From Alphaproteobacteria bacterium UBA1908 (GTDB lineage Bacteria; Pseudomonadota; Alphaproteobacteria; Caedimonadales; UBA1908): a DNA stretch of 63,409 nucleotides. The position numbers and the translations under genes were made by a program. The DNA lies in NCBI GenBank assembly GCA_002337525.1, contig DDGG01000008.1, positions 10,634 through 74,042 of the forward strand, read 5' to 3'. The number at the start of each line of letters is the position of its first letter. Within the stretch, counting starts at the first letter, position 1. Positions 26,374 through 35,735 of this stretch are shown one piece after another. A model generated the notes under the pieces. It was not told where the DNA came from. It saw only the letters and a program-made list of their open reading frames with translations, and made no database searches.

Positions 26374-28116
26374 ATGTCTGTCACAGAATTAAAATCCCCC
26401 CCTGCACCATCACCTCAATCATCCCAAAAGCCTGTGACATCAACGGTTGCCGAGGCAGTTCAGCAATCAGGTCTTGCTCCGGCACGACCTGAAGTTTCTT
26501 TGCGAGAGCCTGCTCTTAAAGCCTCTGAAATGAAAACCCCGGCAAAACCTTCTTCTGCGCCAGAAAAAAATGACCCGACGCCTCTTTATTCAGAGCCTGA
26601 ATCTAAACAACAATCCTCTTCTCAGCCAAGTGCCCCCTCAAAAGAAAATGCCTCTTTTGGATCAAAAGTTGATGCAGATTTAAAGCCGAAAATTACGGTT
26701 GTTGGTGTTGGCGGTGCTGGATGTAACGCTGTTAATAATATGATTTCATCCTCTCTTCAAGGGGTTCAATTTGTTGTCTGTAATACGGATGCGCAGGCTT
26801 TGTCTCATTCGCTTACAGATCGCCGAATTCAGTTGGGTCATCAAATTACTCAAGGACTGGGCGCAGGTTCAAAACCTGAAGTTGGTCATGCAGCAGCCGA
26901 AGAATCATTACAGGATATTATAAAAGAAATAAGCGGCAGTAACATGGTCTTTATTACTGCTGGTATGGGCGGAGGCACAGGAACAGGGGCTGCCCCTGTC
27001 GTTGCTCAGGCCGCTCGTGAACTTGGCATCCTAACTGTAGCGGTTGCGACAAAGCCTTTTCATTTTGAAGGTAATCACCGAATGAAAACAGCAGATCATG
27101 GTATTGAGGAGTTAGCCCAATATGTTGATACGCTGATCGTTATTCCTAATCAAAATCTCTTCCGTATTGCCACTGAAAAGACAGGTTTTATGGAGGCTTT
27201 TAAGCTTGCGGACAATGTTTTGCACTCGGGTGTCCGGGGTGTAACAGACCTTATGATGATGCCAGGTTTGATTAACCTGGACTTCGCTGACATTCGCTCT
27301 GTTATGAGTGAGATGGGCAAAGCTATGATGGGAACGGGTGAAGCAAGTGGGGAAGGGCGCTCTATTGCGGCGGCTGAAGCAGCTATTTCCAACCCTTTAC
27401 TTGATGATGTTTCTATGAAAGGTGCCCGAGGTGTTTTGATTAATATTACCGGTGGTATGGATATGACACTTTTTGAAGTTGATGAGGCAGCAAACCGTAT
27501 TCGTGATGAAGTGGATCCGGATGCCAATATCATTTTTGGGTCAACTTTTGATGAAAAATTAGAAGGTGTTATGCGTGTTTCTGTTGTTGCAACGGGGATT
27601 GAAGCTGAAGAATCACGACGTCGTTTTGTGCGCTATCAGGAAGAAAAAGCGGCACAGGAGTCTTCTTCCGATACATTCTCTTCCCAAACACCGGAATTCT
27701 CTTTTGAGGCAGATCAGGAAGATGAAACCATTGTTGCAGATCCGTCATCGGGAGAGCATAATCTTGACCAGGATATTGCCTTATCTGAAGACCAGGTGAC
27801 TCATGACGGTTCGGCACAACGAATTTTTGAAGATCATCAACATACTGAGCATCATGACTTAATTGAGAAGGCGAAGCCAAAGAAAAAAGGATTTTTCAGC
27901 CGTTTTGCCGGAACACTTCGTCGCGGTAGTTCTTCAGAAGATGAATCATATAAGGGGGTATCTGACGAACACAGTTCACCGCGTAATTTTCATGAAGAGG
28001 GTAAGACTTCTGTCCATAAGTCTCATGATGTCTTGCAAAAACCGAGTGTTGTTTCTCTAGAAGATGAAAATGTTCAAGACATTCCAGCTTATTTACGTCG
28101 CCAAAATCGTCGATAA
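26374..28116 (+). CDS. ftsZ: Cell division GTPase FtsZ with long N-terminal extension
   Basis: The 580-residue tubulin-like GTPase forms the Z ring. The core begins only at about residue 104 (KPKITVVGVGGAGCNAVNNM); the tubulin signature GGGTGTGAAP and the NxDxAD T7 loop (NLDFADIRSVM) are intact. Residues 1-103 are Pro/Ser/Ala/Lys-rich and probably disordered. After the core at about 425 comes a linker of about 140 residues, then the conserved tail DIPAYLRRQ with a basic end. The ATG at 26374 follows CGGAG; the longer frame adds nine residues. The extension is unusually long for FtsZ. Confidence 0.96.
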   Translation: MSVTELKSPPAPSPQSSQKPVTSTVAEAVQQSGLAPARPEVSLREPALKASEMKTPAKPSSAPEKNDPTPLYSEPESKQQSSSQPSAPSKENASFGSKVDADLKPKITVVGVGGAGCNAVNNMISSSLQGVQFVVCNTDAQALSHSLTDRRIQLGHQITQGLGAGSKPEVGHAAAEESLQDIIKEISGSNMVFITAGMGGGTGTGAAPVVAQAARELGILTVAVATKPFHFEGNHRMKTADHGIEELAQYVDTLIVIPNQNLFRIATEKTGFMEAFKLADNVLHSGVRGVTDLMMMPGLINLDFADIRSVMSEMGKAMMGTGEASGEGRSIAAAEAAISNPLLDDVSMKGARGVLINITGGMDMTLFEVDEAANRIRDEVDPDANIIFGSTFDEKLEGVMRVSVVATGIEAEESRRRFVRYQEEKAAQESSSDTFSSQTPEFSFEADQEDETIVADPSSGEHNLDQDIALSEDQVTHDGSAQRIFEDHQHTEHHDLIEKAKPKKKGFFSRFAGTLRRGSSSEDESYKGVSDEHSSPRNFHEEGKTSVHKSHDVLQKPSVVSLEDENVQDIPAYLRRQNRR

Positions 28117-28127
28117 TTAAGGGGGTC

Positions 28128-28142
28128 AGCCAGATGCTGGCT
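28128..28142 (+). terminator. Small hairpin after ftsZ, possible terminator
   Basis: AGCCAG and CTGGCT pair around an ATG loop, 11 bases after the ftsZ stop, followed by a pyrimidine-rich stretch but no clean T-run. It is the only hairpin I see at the end of the dcw cluster. Confidence 0.3.
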
Positions 28143-28312
28143 TCTATTACCTTTTCTATCACCCTTCTAAGCGACGAGGGCGGAAGGTTCTCCACATGTG
28201 AGGCTTGTGAGGTGTCGAGATCCAGAAAAAAATCTTCGTACAAATCGCACACTTTACAAAAAGAGACCTTCCTGTTCCTTAAAGGAAATCAAAGTCAGGT
28301 TTTTTAAGCCGG

Positions 28313-28561
28313 CTATTTTTCTGAGCGTGTCTTTTCTGAATCATCCATATTTTTACCGATAGCGCCTCCTGCAAGGGCGCCCCCCAGAGTTCCAAGGGCC
28401 GTTCCGACAATTTGCCCTGTACCTCCACCAATTTGAGATCCCAGTAGAGCTCCTCCAGCAGCACCTGCAAAAGTTCCAATTGTTTGATTTTTACCGCCTG
28501 TTGCACATCCAGTGAGAAGAAACCCTGCGATGGCAAGAGGTGCAAGTCCTAACTTTTTCAT
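28313..28561 (-). CDS. Glycine-zipper outer-membrane lipoprotein
   Basis: The 82-residue lipoprotein has a signal peptide ending in the lipobox LLTGC (Cys at 19). The mature part is a glycine zipper (TFAGAAGGALLGSQIGGGTG and GTLGGALAGGAIG), the two-helix membrane-associated pattern of the Rick_17kDa/SlyB-like family, and a short charged tail follows. AAAGGAG lies at the right distance upstream. Such proteins sit in the inner leaflet of the outer membrane. In many Alphaproteobacteria lpxC follows ftsZ; here this gene, on the other strand, follows instead. Confidence 0.88.
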   Translation of the reverse strand: MKKLGLAPLAIAGFLLTGCATGGKNQTIGTFAGAAGGALLGSQIGGGTGQIVGTALGTLGGALAGGAIGKNMDDSEKTRSEK

Positions 28562-28841
28562 AATCGAATCTCCTTTACTATCTGTTTTTAGTATAAGGGA
28601 CTCTTGTTAATTTTTTCCTAATAGTGACATTATAAAGTAAAGAAATAAATTCTACTGGTAAATTCTTGTTTGTTTTTATATTTTTAGTATTTTTGTCTAT
28701 TATTTATACCTTTTAAAATTTGTTTCTTTAAAAAAATATTCCTTGTTTTAAGCAAGTTTTTTGTAAAAAAGTCAAAAAATCTTTTTGTTATCTTTTGTTT
28801 CTGATATATAAAAAGGTATACATTTTGGTAAAGGGCAAAAA

Positions 28842-29393
28842 ATGGATCAAAATACCTCACTTTTTTATCCTATTGTTGATTATAAGCTGAACAAAACTCA
28901 GAAAAAGCAATTGCGATCTTTGCTAATAGAGGCTTTCCCCAAATCTGTCCAAAAGAGATTATTTGAAAGTCAAATCCCTTCTTTTAGGGGCATTGTTAAG
29001 ATCTTTGGATCTATTGTGGCCCATGTGGGGGTAACCCATCGTATAGTAAATGTTGATGATAAAACTTTTGAGATTTTTGGAATATTTGATCTTTGTACGC
29101 GTAAAATTCATCGAAAAAAAGGATTAGCAAGTAATTTGATGGCATGGGTGCATGAATTGGCTGGTAAATCAGGCATTAACCATATTCTGTTATTTGCTGA
29201 TCAGAAACAACGTGCCTTTTATCAACATCTCGGGTATCAATCTGTGACAGCAAAATGCCGTTGGCTTGTTATGGATGGGGCGAAATCGCATTCTATTTCA
29301 GAAAAGCAAATGGACGAAACCTTAATGATCCGATCGGAAGCTGTGGATATTTTTTCTGGTAAAACAATTGATTTATTAGGCGGTATATTTTGA
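28842..29393 (+). CDS. GNAT acetyltransferase, NodA-like
   Basis: The protein has 183 residues. The layout matches NodA-like GNAT proteins: an N-terminal LNKTQKKQLRSLLIEAFP block, VAHVGVTHRIV, FGIFDLCTRKIHRKKGLASNLM with the acyl-CoA loop RKKGLAS (about 91-97), and a late FYQHLGYQSV block (about 127-136). It probably transfers an acyl group to an amine; the substrate is unknown. It is a single gene with its own AT-rich upstream region. Nothing nearby suggests Nod-factor synthesis. Confidence 0.75.
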   Translation: MDQNTSLFYPIVDYKLNKTQKKQLRSLLIEAFPKSVQKRLFESQIPSFRGIVKIFGSIVAHVGVTHRIVNVDDKTFEIFGIFDLCTRKIHRKKGLASNLMAWVHELAGKSGINHILLFADQKQRAFYQHLGYQSVTAKCRWLVMDGAKSHSISEKQMDETLMIRSEAVDIFSGKTIDLLGGIF

Positions 29394-29610
29394 ATGTAAC
29401 TTAGACTAGGAAATTTGGATGATTCTCTTAACCTCTTTTAGGAGCCCCCTGACTTGTCTGCATTATCCTTAAATTTTTTGTCTTTACAGAAATACTTTGG
29501 GTCTGTAAATTTTGTTTTCTCCCCGTTATCGCAATATCAAAGCTTAAGATTGACTCATTTCAATAAAAGTTAAGATTGAATTTTAATACTTGTTGTTTAC
29601 TAATCAATTT

Positions 29611-30141
29611 TTATATGTCGAAACGAGATAATGGCTCTTTGATAAAATCTAAAAGAGGAGGCAAATCAGGCTTTACTTGAGTACCAGAAGCTATTTGTTC
29701 ATAAATCTCATTCAAATAATACCATTGAGCACTGATAAAATCTGATTTATTGAAATCAATATCTAACTGAGGTGTTTTGATAAGGTATACTTTCATAAAA
29801 CAACTGACCTGGTATTGAAAAGGAGAGAGTTTACCTTCGTCTCTCCAGGAAAAATCATCTATTTTGAGATTGGTTTCTTCGAGGACTTCTCTTTTAAAAG
29901 CATCGTCGTATTTTTCTCCTGATTGAACGTGTCCTCCAATGCTTGCATCAAGATGACCAGGCCATAATAATTTTTGAGAACTTCGAACAGGAATCCATAA
30001 TTGTTTTTTCTCGTTAATGAGGAAGGCATTAATTGTTCTAAAAGTTTTTAATTTCTTTTCATATATTTCTTCTCTTGTTAAAGTCGATATAACATCATCA
30101 TTTTCATTAACAATATCAAGTATTTCTTGTTCATGTTGCAT
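29611..30141 (-). CDS. Nudix hydrolase
   Basis: The 176-residue Nudix protein carries a Nudix box at about 70-94: G, five residues, E75, seven residues, REVLEET, ending NLKI, so the usual G of EExGU is Asn. The N-terminus (EILDIVNENDDVISTLTREE) resembles Idi/YfcD-type members that act on small pyrophosphates. It overlaps the transporter gene by 11 bases and is last of a regulator-transporter-hydrolase operon. The substrate cannot be read from the sequence. Confidence 0.87.
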   Translation of the reverse strand: MQHEQEILDIVNENDDVISTLTREEIYEKKLKTFRTINAFLINEKKQLWIPVRSSQKLLWPGHLDASIGGHVQSGEKYDDAFKREVLEETNLKIDDFSWRDEGKLSPFQYQVSCFMKVYLIKTPQLDIDFNKSDFISAQWYYLNEIYEQIASGTQVKPDLPPLLDFIKEPLSRFDI

Positions 30142-31414
30142 GTTGTTGCAATCTTTTGGTGTGCGTCAAGTTTGAAAGAGTATTGCCTTTACAAAGGGTG
30201 TAACAAAGCTTTATGCCGAAAATGGCTAGGAAACTTCCTAAAAAAACAGGCACTCCTGAAAAGATTGCAGTTCCTGCAATCTTTGTGAACAGTGTCGCAA
30301 AAAAGGGTGCTGTTCCTCCTAATATGGCTTGTGCCAGAGTATTACTCATGGCGGTTCCGCTGTATCTAACGTTTGTTGGCAGGATGGTTTTGAATAAAGC
30401 TGGAACAGGCCCAAAAAAGAAGGCCCCTATACAAGACGAACAAATGTGTAGTTCTAAAAGAGATGTAAAAGTTATATTCTTCAAGCAAAAATAAAATGAA
30501 AGAGGAGTTATAATAAGTGAGATGAAATTTATATAAGTCAGGTATTTTAAAACGCCAACTCTATCGGCAATTCTTCCGGCAAAGGGTGTTATGAGCATCC
30601 AAAGTAGCATAATGCCGGTGCTGATCAAAAGAGTGTACGAATGAGGCAAAGAGAGATGTCTGCTATAGAGTGAGTTGACGTATATTGAAGACATATACAA
30701 ATGTATATAAGCACAAGAAGAAACCAGAAATATGGCTAAAATTTTCTTTTTATGATTTTTAAACACAGAAAGTATGGGTTTTCTTTCAACGTTAGTTTTC
30801 TTTTTTATGGCTTCAAAGTCTTGGGTTTCAGACATTTTTCGGCGTAAATAATAGCTGTATAAAGTAGCAATACCACCGATAATAAAAGTAATACGCCACC
30901 CCCAGTCGGGCATAAAGGATAACGTCATAATAGAGGCAATACCGGTGCCAAGAGCTGTTCCCAAAAAACCGACAGACCTGACTATACCTCCTGTAAAACC
31001 AATTTTATCTTGAGAGCTCATCTCGGTACTATAAACAGCAACCCCGCTAAATTCACCACCAGAGCCAAAACCTTGTACGAGTCGCGATAAAATGATAATA
31101 ATTGAGGCCGAAATTCCAATTTCTTTATATCCGGGAAGTAGACCAATAATAAATGTTGGAGCAATTAAAAACAGAATTGTTTTCATAAAAGCATTTTTGC
31201 GCCCTGTTTTATCTCCAAGGTGACCAAAATATAAGGCACCGAGAGGCCTGATTAAATACCCTGCAGCAAAAGAAGCAAAAACAGATAAAGTTGATATAAA
31301 GTCATTAGCTGGAAAGAAAAGAGGTTTTAGGATGGGTGCAAGAAATCCAAATAAAAAAACGTCATACTTGCTTAATGAATGAGCTATTAAAGCTTTTCTT
31401 AAAGATGGTTTCAT
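30131..31414 (-). CDS. MFS transporter, metabolite:H+ symporter type
   Basis: The 427-residue protein has twelve predicted membrane helices. The loop motif GHLGDKTGRK (64-73) and the RPLGALYFGHLGD context are typical of the MHS family (ProP, KgtP, shikimate or citrate carriers). RLVQGFGSGGEFSGVAVY (about 112-129) is the family's helix-4 block. It should import a small organic acid or osmolyte with protons. It starts 10 bases after the LuxR-type gene and overlaps the Nudix gene. This carrier class is frequent in intracellular bacteria that take up host metabolites. Confidence 0.9.
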   Translation of the reverse strand: MKPSLRKALIAHSLSKYDVFLFGFLAPILKPLFFPANDFISTLSVFASFAAGYLIRPLGALYFGHLGDKTGRKNAFMKTILFLIAPTFIIGLLPGYKEIGISASIIIILSRLVQGFGSGGEFSGVAVYSTEMSSQDKIGFTGGIVRSVGFLGTALGTGIASIMTLSFMPDWGWRITFIIGGIATLYSYYLRRKMSETQDFEAIKKKTNVERKPILSVFKNHKKKILAIFLVSSCAYIHLYMSSIYVNSLYSRHLSLPHSYTLLISTGIMLLWMLITPFAGRIADRVGVLKYLTYINFISLIITPLSFYFCLKNITFTSLLELHICSSCIGAFFFGPVPALFKTILPTNVRYSGTAMSNTLAQAILGGTAPFFATLFTKIAGTAIFSGVPVFLGSFLAIFGIKLCYTLCKGNTLSNLTHTKRLQQHAT

Positions 31415-31424
31415 TGTTTTGATC

Positions 31425-32234
31425 CTATCTATACATATTTAATAAGTACTCACATTTTTTCAGCATATCGAGTTTGAAATGGCTATCTGTTTTACGTTTT
31501 ATAGAGTTAATATGAGAGTCAACCGTTCTATGGGACAAGTCAAGAGCTCGGCTTACATCTTTTGTAGACTTGCCTTCAGCAACTAAAATGAGGCACAGAA
31601 ACTCTTTTCTTGTGAGGTATTTTTCAAATTTAGAATCCAGATAGTATTTCTCTGTCTTAAAAAGAGGTTCCCTTTTTTCTACTTCAGGAGCTGGATTTGA
31701 TGTTGAAAAATGATTTTCGGTACTAATAGAGATATCCAGGTTATCGGGAAGAAATAATGGTTTCCCTTTATCATGCAAATACAGAATAAACTGCTTTATG
31801 GTACGGAGTTCATTTACATAGACATCAAGAACCTGGTGATTTTCTCTGTCTGTTGCAAAGGACCACAAGTCTACATAGTCGTCTCTTTTGTCATATAAAG
31901 TAAGACCATTCCACATGTTATGAGAAAACATCGCATTATAGACGGGGTCTTGCCGGTGTGCATCTTCTTTCCATATATGAGCGTATTGTTCGTTAACTGC
32001 AATTTGATTAATCCTTAAAAGAGAAGATGAACTTTGCCAGAAACTATTTTCAAAAGAACTATCCAGCCATTCTTTGTGATTTGAAAGATGAATAATTTTG
32101 CCGTTTGTATAAAGGCGCCTAAATGTTAAGAGAGAAACGCCCAGAGCGTCTTGAATTGGGGCGGCAATATTACTCAATTCTTCAAGGATGGATTCATTGT
32201 ACGACTTAACGATGAATCTTTGTTCATTTATCAT
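31425..32234 (-). CDS. LuxR-family transcriptional regulator
   Basis: The protein has 269 residues. The C-terminal 65 residues are a LuxR-type helix-turn-helix (LTRKEFLCLILVAEGKSTKDVSRAL followed by LSHRTVDSHINSIKRK). The N-terminal 180 residues could be an effector domain but do not show the full autoinducer-binding pattern, so a sensor of another small molecule is possible. A perfect AGGAGG site upstream sets the ATG at 32234. No LuxI synthase is in the window, making it a solo regulator. It leads the operon with the transporter and Nudix gene and probably controls it. Confidence 0.87.
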   Translation of the reverse strand: MINEQRFIVKSYNESILEELSNIAAPIQDALGVSLLTFRRLYTNGKIIHLSNHKEWLDSSFENSFWQSSSSLLRINQIAVNEQYAHIWKEDAHRQDPVYNAMFSHNMWNGLTLYDKRDDYVDLWSFATDRENHQVLDVYVNELRTIKQFILYLHDKGKPLFLPDNLDISISTENHFSTSNPAPEVEKREPLFKTEKYYLDSKFEKYLTRKEFLCLILVAEGKSTKDVSRALDLSHRTVDSHINSIKRKTDSHFKLDMLKKCEYLLNMYR

Positions 32235-32470
32235 TTTATGGCCTCCTGACAAATCCTCCACAATGGTATCTGTGCACGAAGTGAATATATTTTTTTAGAT
32301 TTTAATTACGTGTGCAGTTTAGGGACTTTTTTATAATTGATAATTCCTAAATTAATCAATTATATCAAAGATTAAAAGGTTTAACACCCGTAAAAAATAC
32401 TGACGTTAATCAAGAGGAAATGAGGCAAGCTTTGGTGTTTTGAAATTATTTGATTTTTATTAACATGCCG

Positions 32471-33907
32471 TTATGAATCAAGTGGGTTATTCTTTAAAAA
32501 CTGGAAAGCAGATAAAGCTTTTTCCCTTGATTTTTTCAGGTCAACAATGGGTTTTGGGTATGTTTTGCCTAAAACAATGTCGGACTTCTCTAAAATTTTT
32601 TCGGGGGCTTCCCAGGGTTTAAATAAATATTTATTGGGAAGATTCTTGAGTTCAGGAACGAATTTCCTTGTGTAGTTTCCTTCAGGGTCAAACTTCTCTC
32701 CCTGGGTAACTGGATTAAAGATTCTGAAATAAGGAGCTGCATCTGCGCCACACCCCGCAACCCATTGCCAGCTGGCGCTATTATTGGCAAGGTCTGCATC
32801 AACAAGGCAGTCCCAAAAATGGTCTCGACCTTTATGCCAGTGTATTAAAAGATTTTTTGTTAAAAAGGAAGCAACAATCATTCTGACTCTATTATGCATA
32901 TACCCAGTTTGCCATAATTCCCGCATCCCTGCGTCAACAAATGGAATGCCTGTCATACCAGTTTGCCAGGCCTTAAGAAAAGCGGGATTTTCTTCCCAGG
33001 GAAAGTGATTAAACTTACTTTGGAAATTATCAGATGGTAATCCATTGAAATGATAAAGTAAGTAACAGGAAAATTCTCGCCACGTAATCTCGCTAAAAAA
33101 ATGATGAAGATCTTCCTTGGGGGTATCTGATTCTTTGGCTGATTTAAGGGCCTCTCGAATTTGATGAGGAGAAATCTCGCCAAAGTGAAGATGTGGCGAT
33201 AAACAAGAGGTGTTGTTGTGGTCTGGAAAATCTCTACCTTTTTTATAATTTTGTAGCCCTTTCTGTGTAAAGTCCTTCAATTTCTTTTGAGCGGCAGATT
33301 CACCAAAATCCCAGAAAGAAGTTATTTTTTTTGACCAGGCAGGCACTGGATCAGGTTTTAAATGTTCAACCGTTGTTTGATTGTCTGTATCCTTAATCAG
33401 CGATAGAGTACCAGGGATCTCTAAAGGCTCTCTTGGTGAAAGACGCCATGCTTCGCGTTTATATGCACTAAAGACCTTATAAGGTGTTCCGTCATTTTTT
33501 TTTATTTCTTTTGGTTTCCATAAATATGTTCCATTGAAAAAATCATAGGACACGCTTTGACTTTTAAGATTTTCTATGAGCCTTTTCTCATTCTCACGAG
33601 ACCATGGCTCATAGCATGTATTCCAAAAAATCGTCTCGATTTGATGTTTCTGAGTAAGGTCCAAAAGAATTTTTACAGGATCGCCTGTATAGATATTAAG
33701 GTGATTATTAAGGGTACTGTTAAGGCTTTTTAAAGAATGGTAAAGCCAAATTTTACTGGCGCTTCCTCTTTCAAATTCAGAGGAGGACAGGGGCTCAACA
33801 ATATAAACAGGGAGAACTTCTCCTGATTGTGCCGCTGCAACTAAAGCGGGGTTATCTGATAATCTTAAATCTCGTTTGAACCAAAGAATAGATTTTTTTA
33901 ATGCCAT
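32471..33907 (-). CDS. phrB: Deoxyribodipyrimidine photolyase
   Basis: The 478-residue protein has the N-terminal Rossmann antenna domain (ILWFKRDLRLSDNPAL, about 7-22) and the helical FAD domain. The latter contains FFSEITWREFSCYLLYHF (about 288-305), MRELWQTGYMHNRVRMI (about 337-353) and DADLANNSASWQWVAGCG (about 379-396). It repairs cyclobutane pyrimidine dimers using blue light. It lies in an operon after mdh and a methyltransferase, with a 21-base gap. Its presence suggests exposure to light at some stage. Confidence 0.95.
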   Translation of the reverse strand: MALKKSILWFKRDLRLSDNPALVAAAQSGEVLPVYIVEPLSSSEFERGSASKIWLYHSLKSLNSTLNNHLNIYTGDPVKILLDLTQKHQIETIFWNTCYEPWSRENEKRLIENLKSQSVSYDFFNGTYLWKPKEIKKNDGTPYKVFSAYKREAWRLSPREPLEIPGTLSLIKDTDNQTTVEHLKPDPVPAWSKKITSFWDFGESAAQKKLKDFTQKGLQNYKKGRDFPDHNNTSCLSPHLHFGEISPHQIREALKSAKESDTPKEDLHHFFSEITWREFSCYLLYHFNGLPSDNFQSKFNHFPWEENPAFLKAWQTGMTGIPFVDAGMRELWQTGYMHNRVRMIVASFLTKNLLIHWHKGRDHFWDCLVDADLANNSASWQWVAGCGADAAPYFRIFNPVTQGEKFDPEGNYTRKFVPELKNLPNKYLFKPWEAPEKILEKSDIVLGKTYPKPIVDLKKSREKALSAFQFLKNNPLDS

Positions 33908-33928
33908 GTAATCAAAATTTTTCTATCG

Positions 33929-34594
33929 TCATGATATTTTTTGAAAAAGACTATGAAAGGCATGAACCGGGTTACCATTCATTGTTTCAGAGGCTTCCTC
34001 GTACCACCAAAGTTCAAGAAAATTTTCTGTTAAAGCTCTGATATACGATGATTCATGATGGCGCACAATCATCCCATCTGATGTTTGATAGACTCCGTAC
34101 TCCGAGAACTTTTCATAGCCTCCCTCATATTTATTAAGGACTTTTTTATCTGTACTAATTAGAAAATCACTTATATATAAGGCTCCTCCAGGTCGAAGAA
34201 CGCGTCCTATTTCAGAAATAAGTTTTTTCTGGTGCGTAATATCGGGGATGCAACACAAGACAGTTGAAAGAATGACAGCGTCAACAGAAGTGTCGTCAAC
34301 AGGAATTGAAAGAGCATCATTTTCGAGTAACTTTAGTTTTAAATGTGGGTATAAGACTTTTCCTCGTTTAATCATCTCGGGAGAAAAATCATAGCCTCTT
34401 AAGTTTGAGTAACCTGCTTCGAAAAGATATTGAAGAACACGACCATACCCGCATCCAAAATCAATAATAGACTCCCCTGATTTTACAAGGGGTGCAAAAT
34501 GAGCAAGATAGAAAGTGTCATGGAAATCTTTTTCAAAGGCAATCTCATCCCACAGGTCTTTTTGCGATGTATCGAGAGGCGGGGTTCCGGCCAA
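33929..34594 (-). CDS. Class I SAM-dependent methyltransferase
   Basis: The 221-residue enzyme has a Methyltransf_11-type fold. Motif I is IIDFGCGYGRVLQYL (about 43-57), the acidic end of strand two is RGYDFSPEMIKRGK, and VLRPGGALYISDFL (about 137-150) is the late motif. The substrate is unknown. It lies 11 bases after mdh and 21 before phrB. It might methylate a small metabolite or lipid; the sequence does not decide. Confidence 0.87.
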   Translation of the reverse strand: MAGTPPLDTSQKDLWDEIAFEKDFHDTFYLAHFAPLVKSGESIIDFGCGYGRVLQYLFEAGYSNLRGYDFSPEMIKRGKVLYPHLKLKLLENDALSIPVDDTSVDAVILSTVLCCIPDITHQKKLISEIGRVLRPGGALYISDFLISTDKKVLNKYEGGYEKFSEYGVYQTSDGMIVRHHESSYIRALTENFLELWWYEEASETMNGNPVHAFHSLFQKIS

Positions 34595-34605
34595 GATTTA
34601 TCTCC

Positions 34606-35565
34606 TTAGATTTTTTGTTTAAGTTTTCTAACGTCGTCTGTTAGATCGCGTACAGACTGAACTGAAACGTCAAACATTTCTTTTTCTTCTGCCGTTAAGG
34701 GAAGTTCCAGAACTTTTTCAACTCCCTGAGCGCCTATAATAACAGGAACTCCAACATATAGATCTTTGACTCCATATTCGCCCTGTAACCAGGCAGCACA
34801 AGGGAAAACGCGTCGTTTATCTTTTAAATAGGATTCAGCCATGGCAATAGCAGAAGATGCTGGCGCATAAAAGGCAGACCCGGTTTTTAAGAGACTAACG
34901 ATTTCTCCACCTCCAGAGCGAGTTCGATCTACAATTTTGTCAAGGGTCTCCTGGGATAACCATCCCATTTTAACGATATCTGGCAAGGAAACACCTGCAA
35001 CAGAGGAATAACTAACCAGAGGAACCATTGTGTCTCCATGTCCTCCCATAACCAGGGCAGAGACATCTTCAATTGAGACCTTGCAAGCCTCGCTTAGAAA
35101 GTAACGAAAACGGGATGTATCCAAAACGCCTGCCATACCAACAACTTTTTGGGGAGGTAGCCCACTTTCTTTTTGCATGACATACACCATTGCGTCCAGA
35201 GGATTAGTGATGACAATCACAAAAGCATCAGGGCAATTTTCCCGAATCCCTTTTGCGACCTGACAAATAATTTTAGCATTGGTGGAAAGCAGGTCATCCC
35301 GGCTCATTCCTGGCTTGCGGGGAATGCCTGCTGTGACAATCACAACATCAGACCCTTTCAGGGCCTTATAATCTTGTGCCCCTTCAAAACGGGCATTAAA
35401 ACCTTCTACTGAAGCAGATTGACTAATATCCAGTGCTTTACCTTGTGGAATACCTTCGGCAATATCAATCAGGGCAACATCCCCCAACTCTTTAAGGCCA
35501 ACAAGGTGTGCCAGCGTTCCCCCAATATTTCCTGATCCAACAAGTCCTATTTTAGTGCGTGCCAT
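34606..35565 (-). CDS. mdh: Malate dehydrogenase (LDH-like)
   Basis: The 319-residue enzyme interconverts malate and oxaloacetate with NAD in the TCA cycle. GLVGSGNIGGTLAHL (about 6-20) is the NAD loop, TAGIPRKPGMSRDDLL (about 81-96) the mobile loop with substrate-binding arginines, VITNPLDAMVYV (about 118-129) follows, and GGHGDTMVP (about 174-182) holds the catalytic His. I start at the ATG behind GGGAGAAAA; the longer frame adds 7 residues. No sucCD follows, unlike many Alphaproteobacteria. Confidence 0.96.
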   Translation of the reverse strand: MARTKIGLVGSGNIGGTLAHLVGLKELGDVALIDIAEGIPQGKALDISQSASVEGFNARFEGAQDYKALKGSDVVIVTAGIPRKPGMSRDDLLSTNAKIICQVAKGIRENCPDAFVIVITNPLDAMVYVMQKESGLPPQKVVGMAGVLDTSRFRYFLSEACKVSIEDVSALVMGGHGDTMVPLVSYSSVAGVSLPDIVKMGWLSQETLDKIVDRTRSGGGEIVSLLKTGSAFYAPASSAIAMAESYLKDKRRVFPCAAWLQGEYGVKDLYVGVPVIIGAQGVEKVLELPLTAEEKEMFDVSVQSVRDLTDDVRKLKQKI

Positions 35566-35735
35566 TTTTTCTCCCATTAAATTCAAATCCCTTATTTTTG
35601 TCTGTAGACTTATTTAAACAGTTTTCAATTTCCAGGCACTTTTTGCTGGCATAAGTGCGCTGATGTTTAAGTCCAAATTGTCATCATTGATGATTATCTA
35701 TGGTGTCTGACTTTTGTCACTTCGCCAACCTTTTT

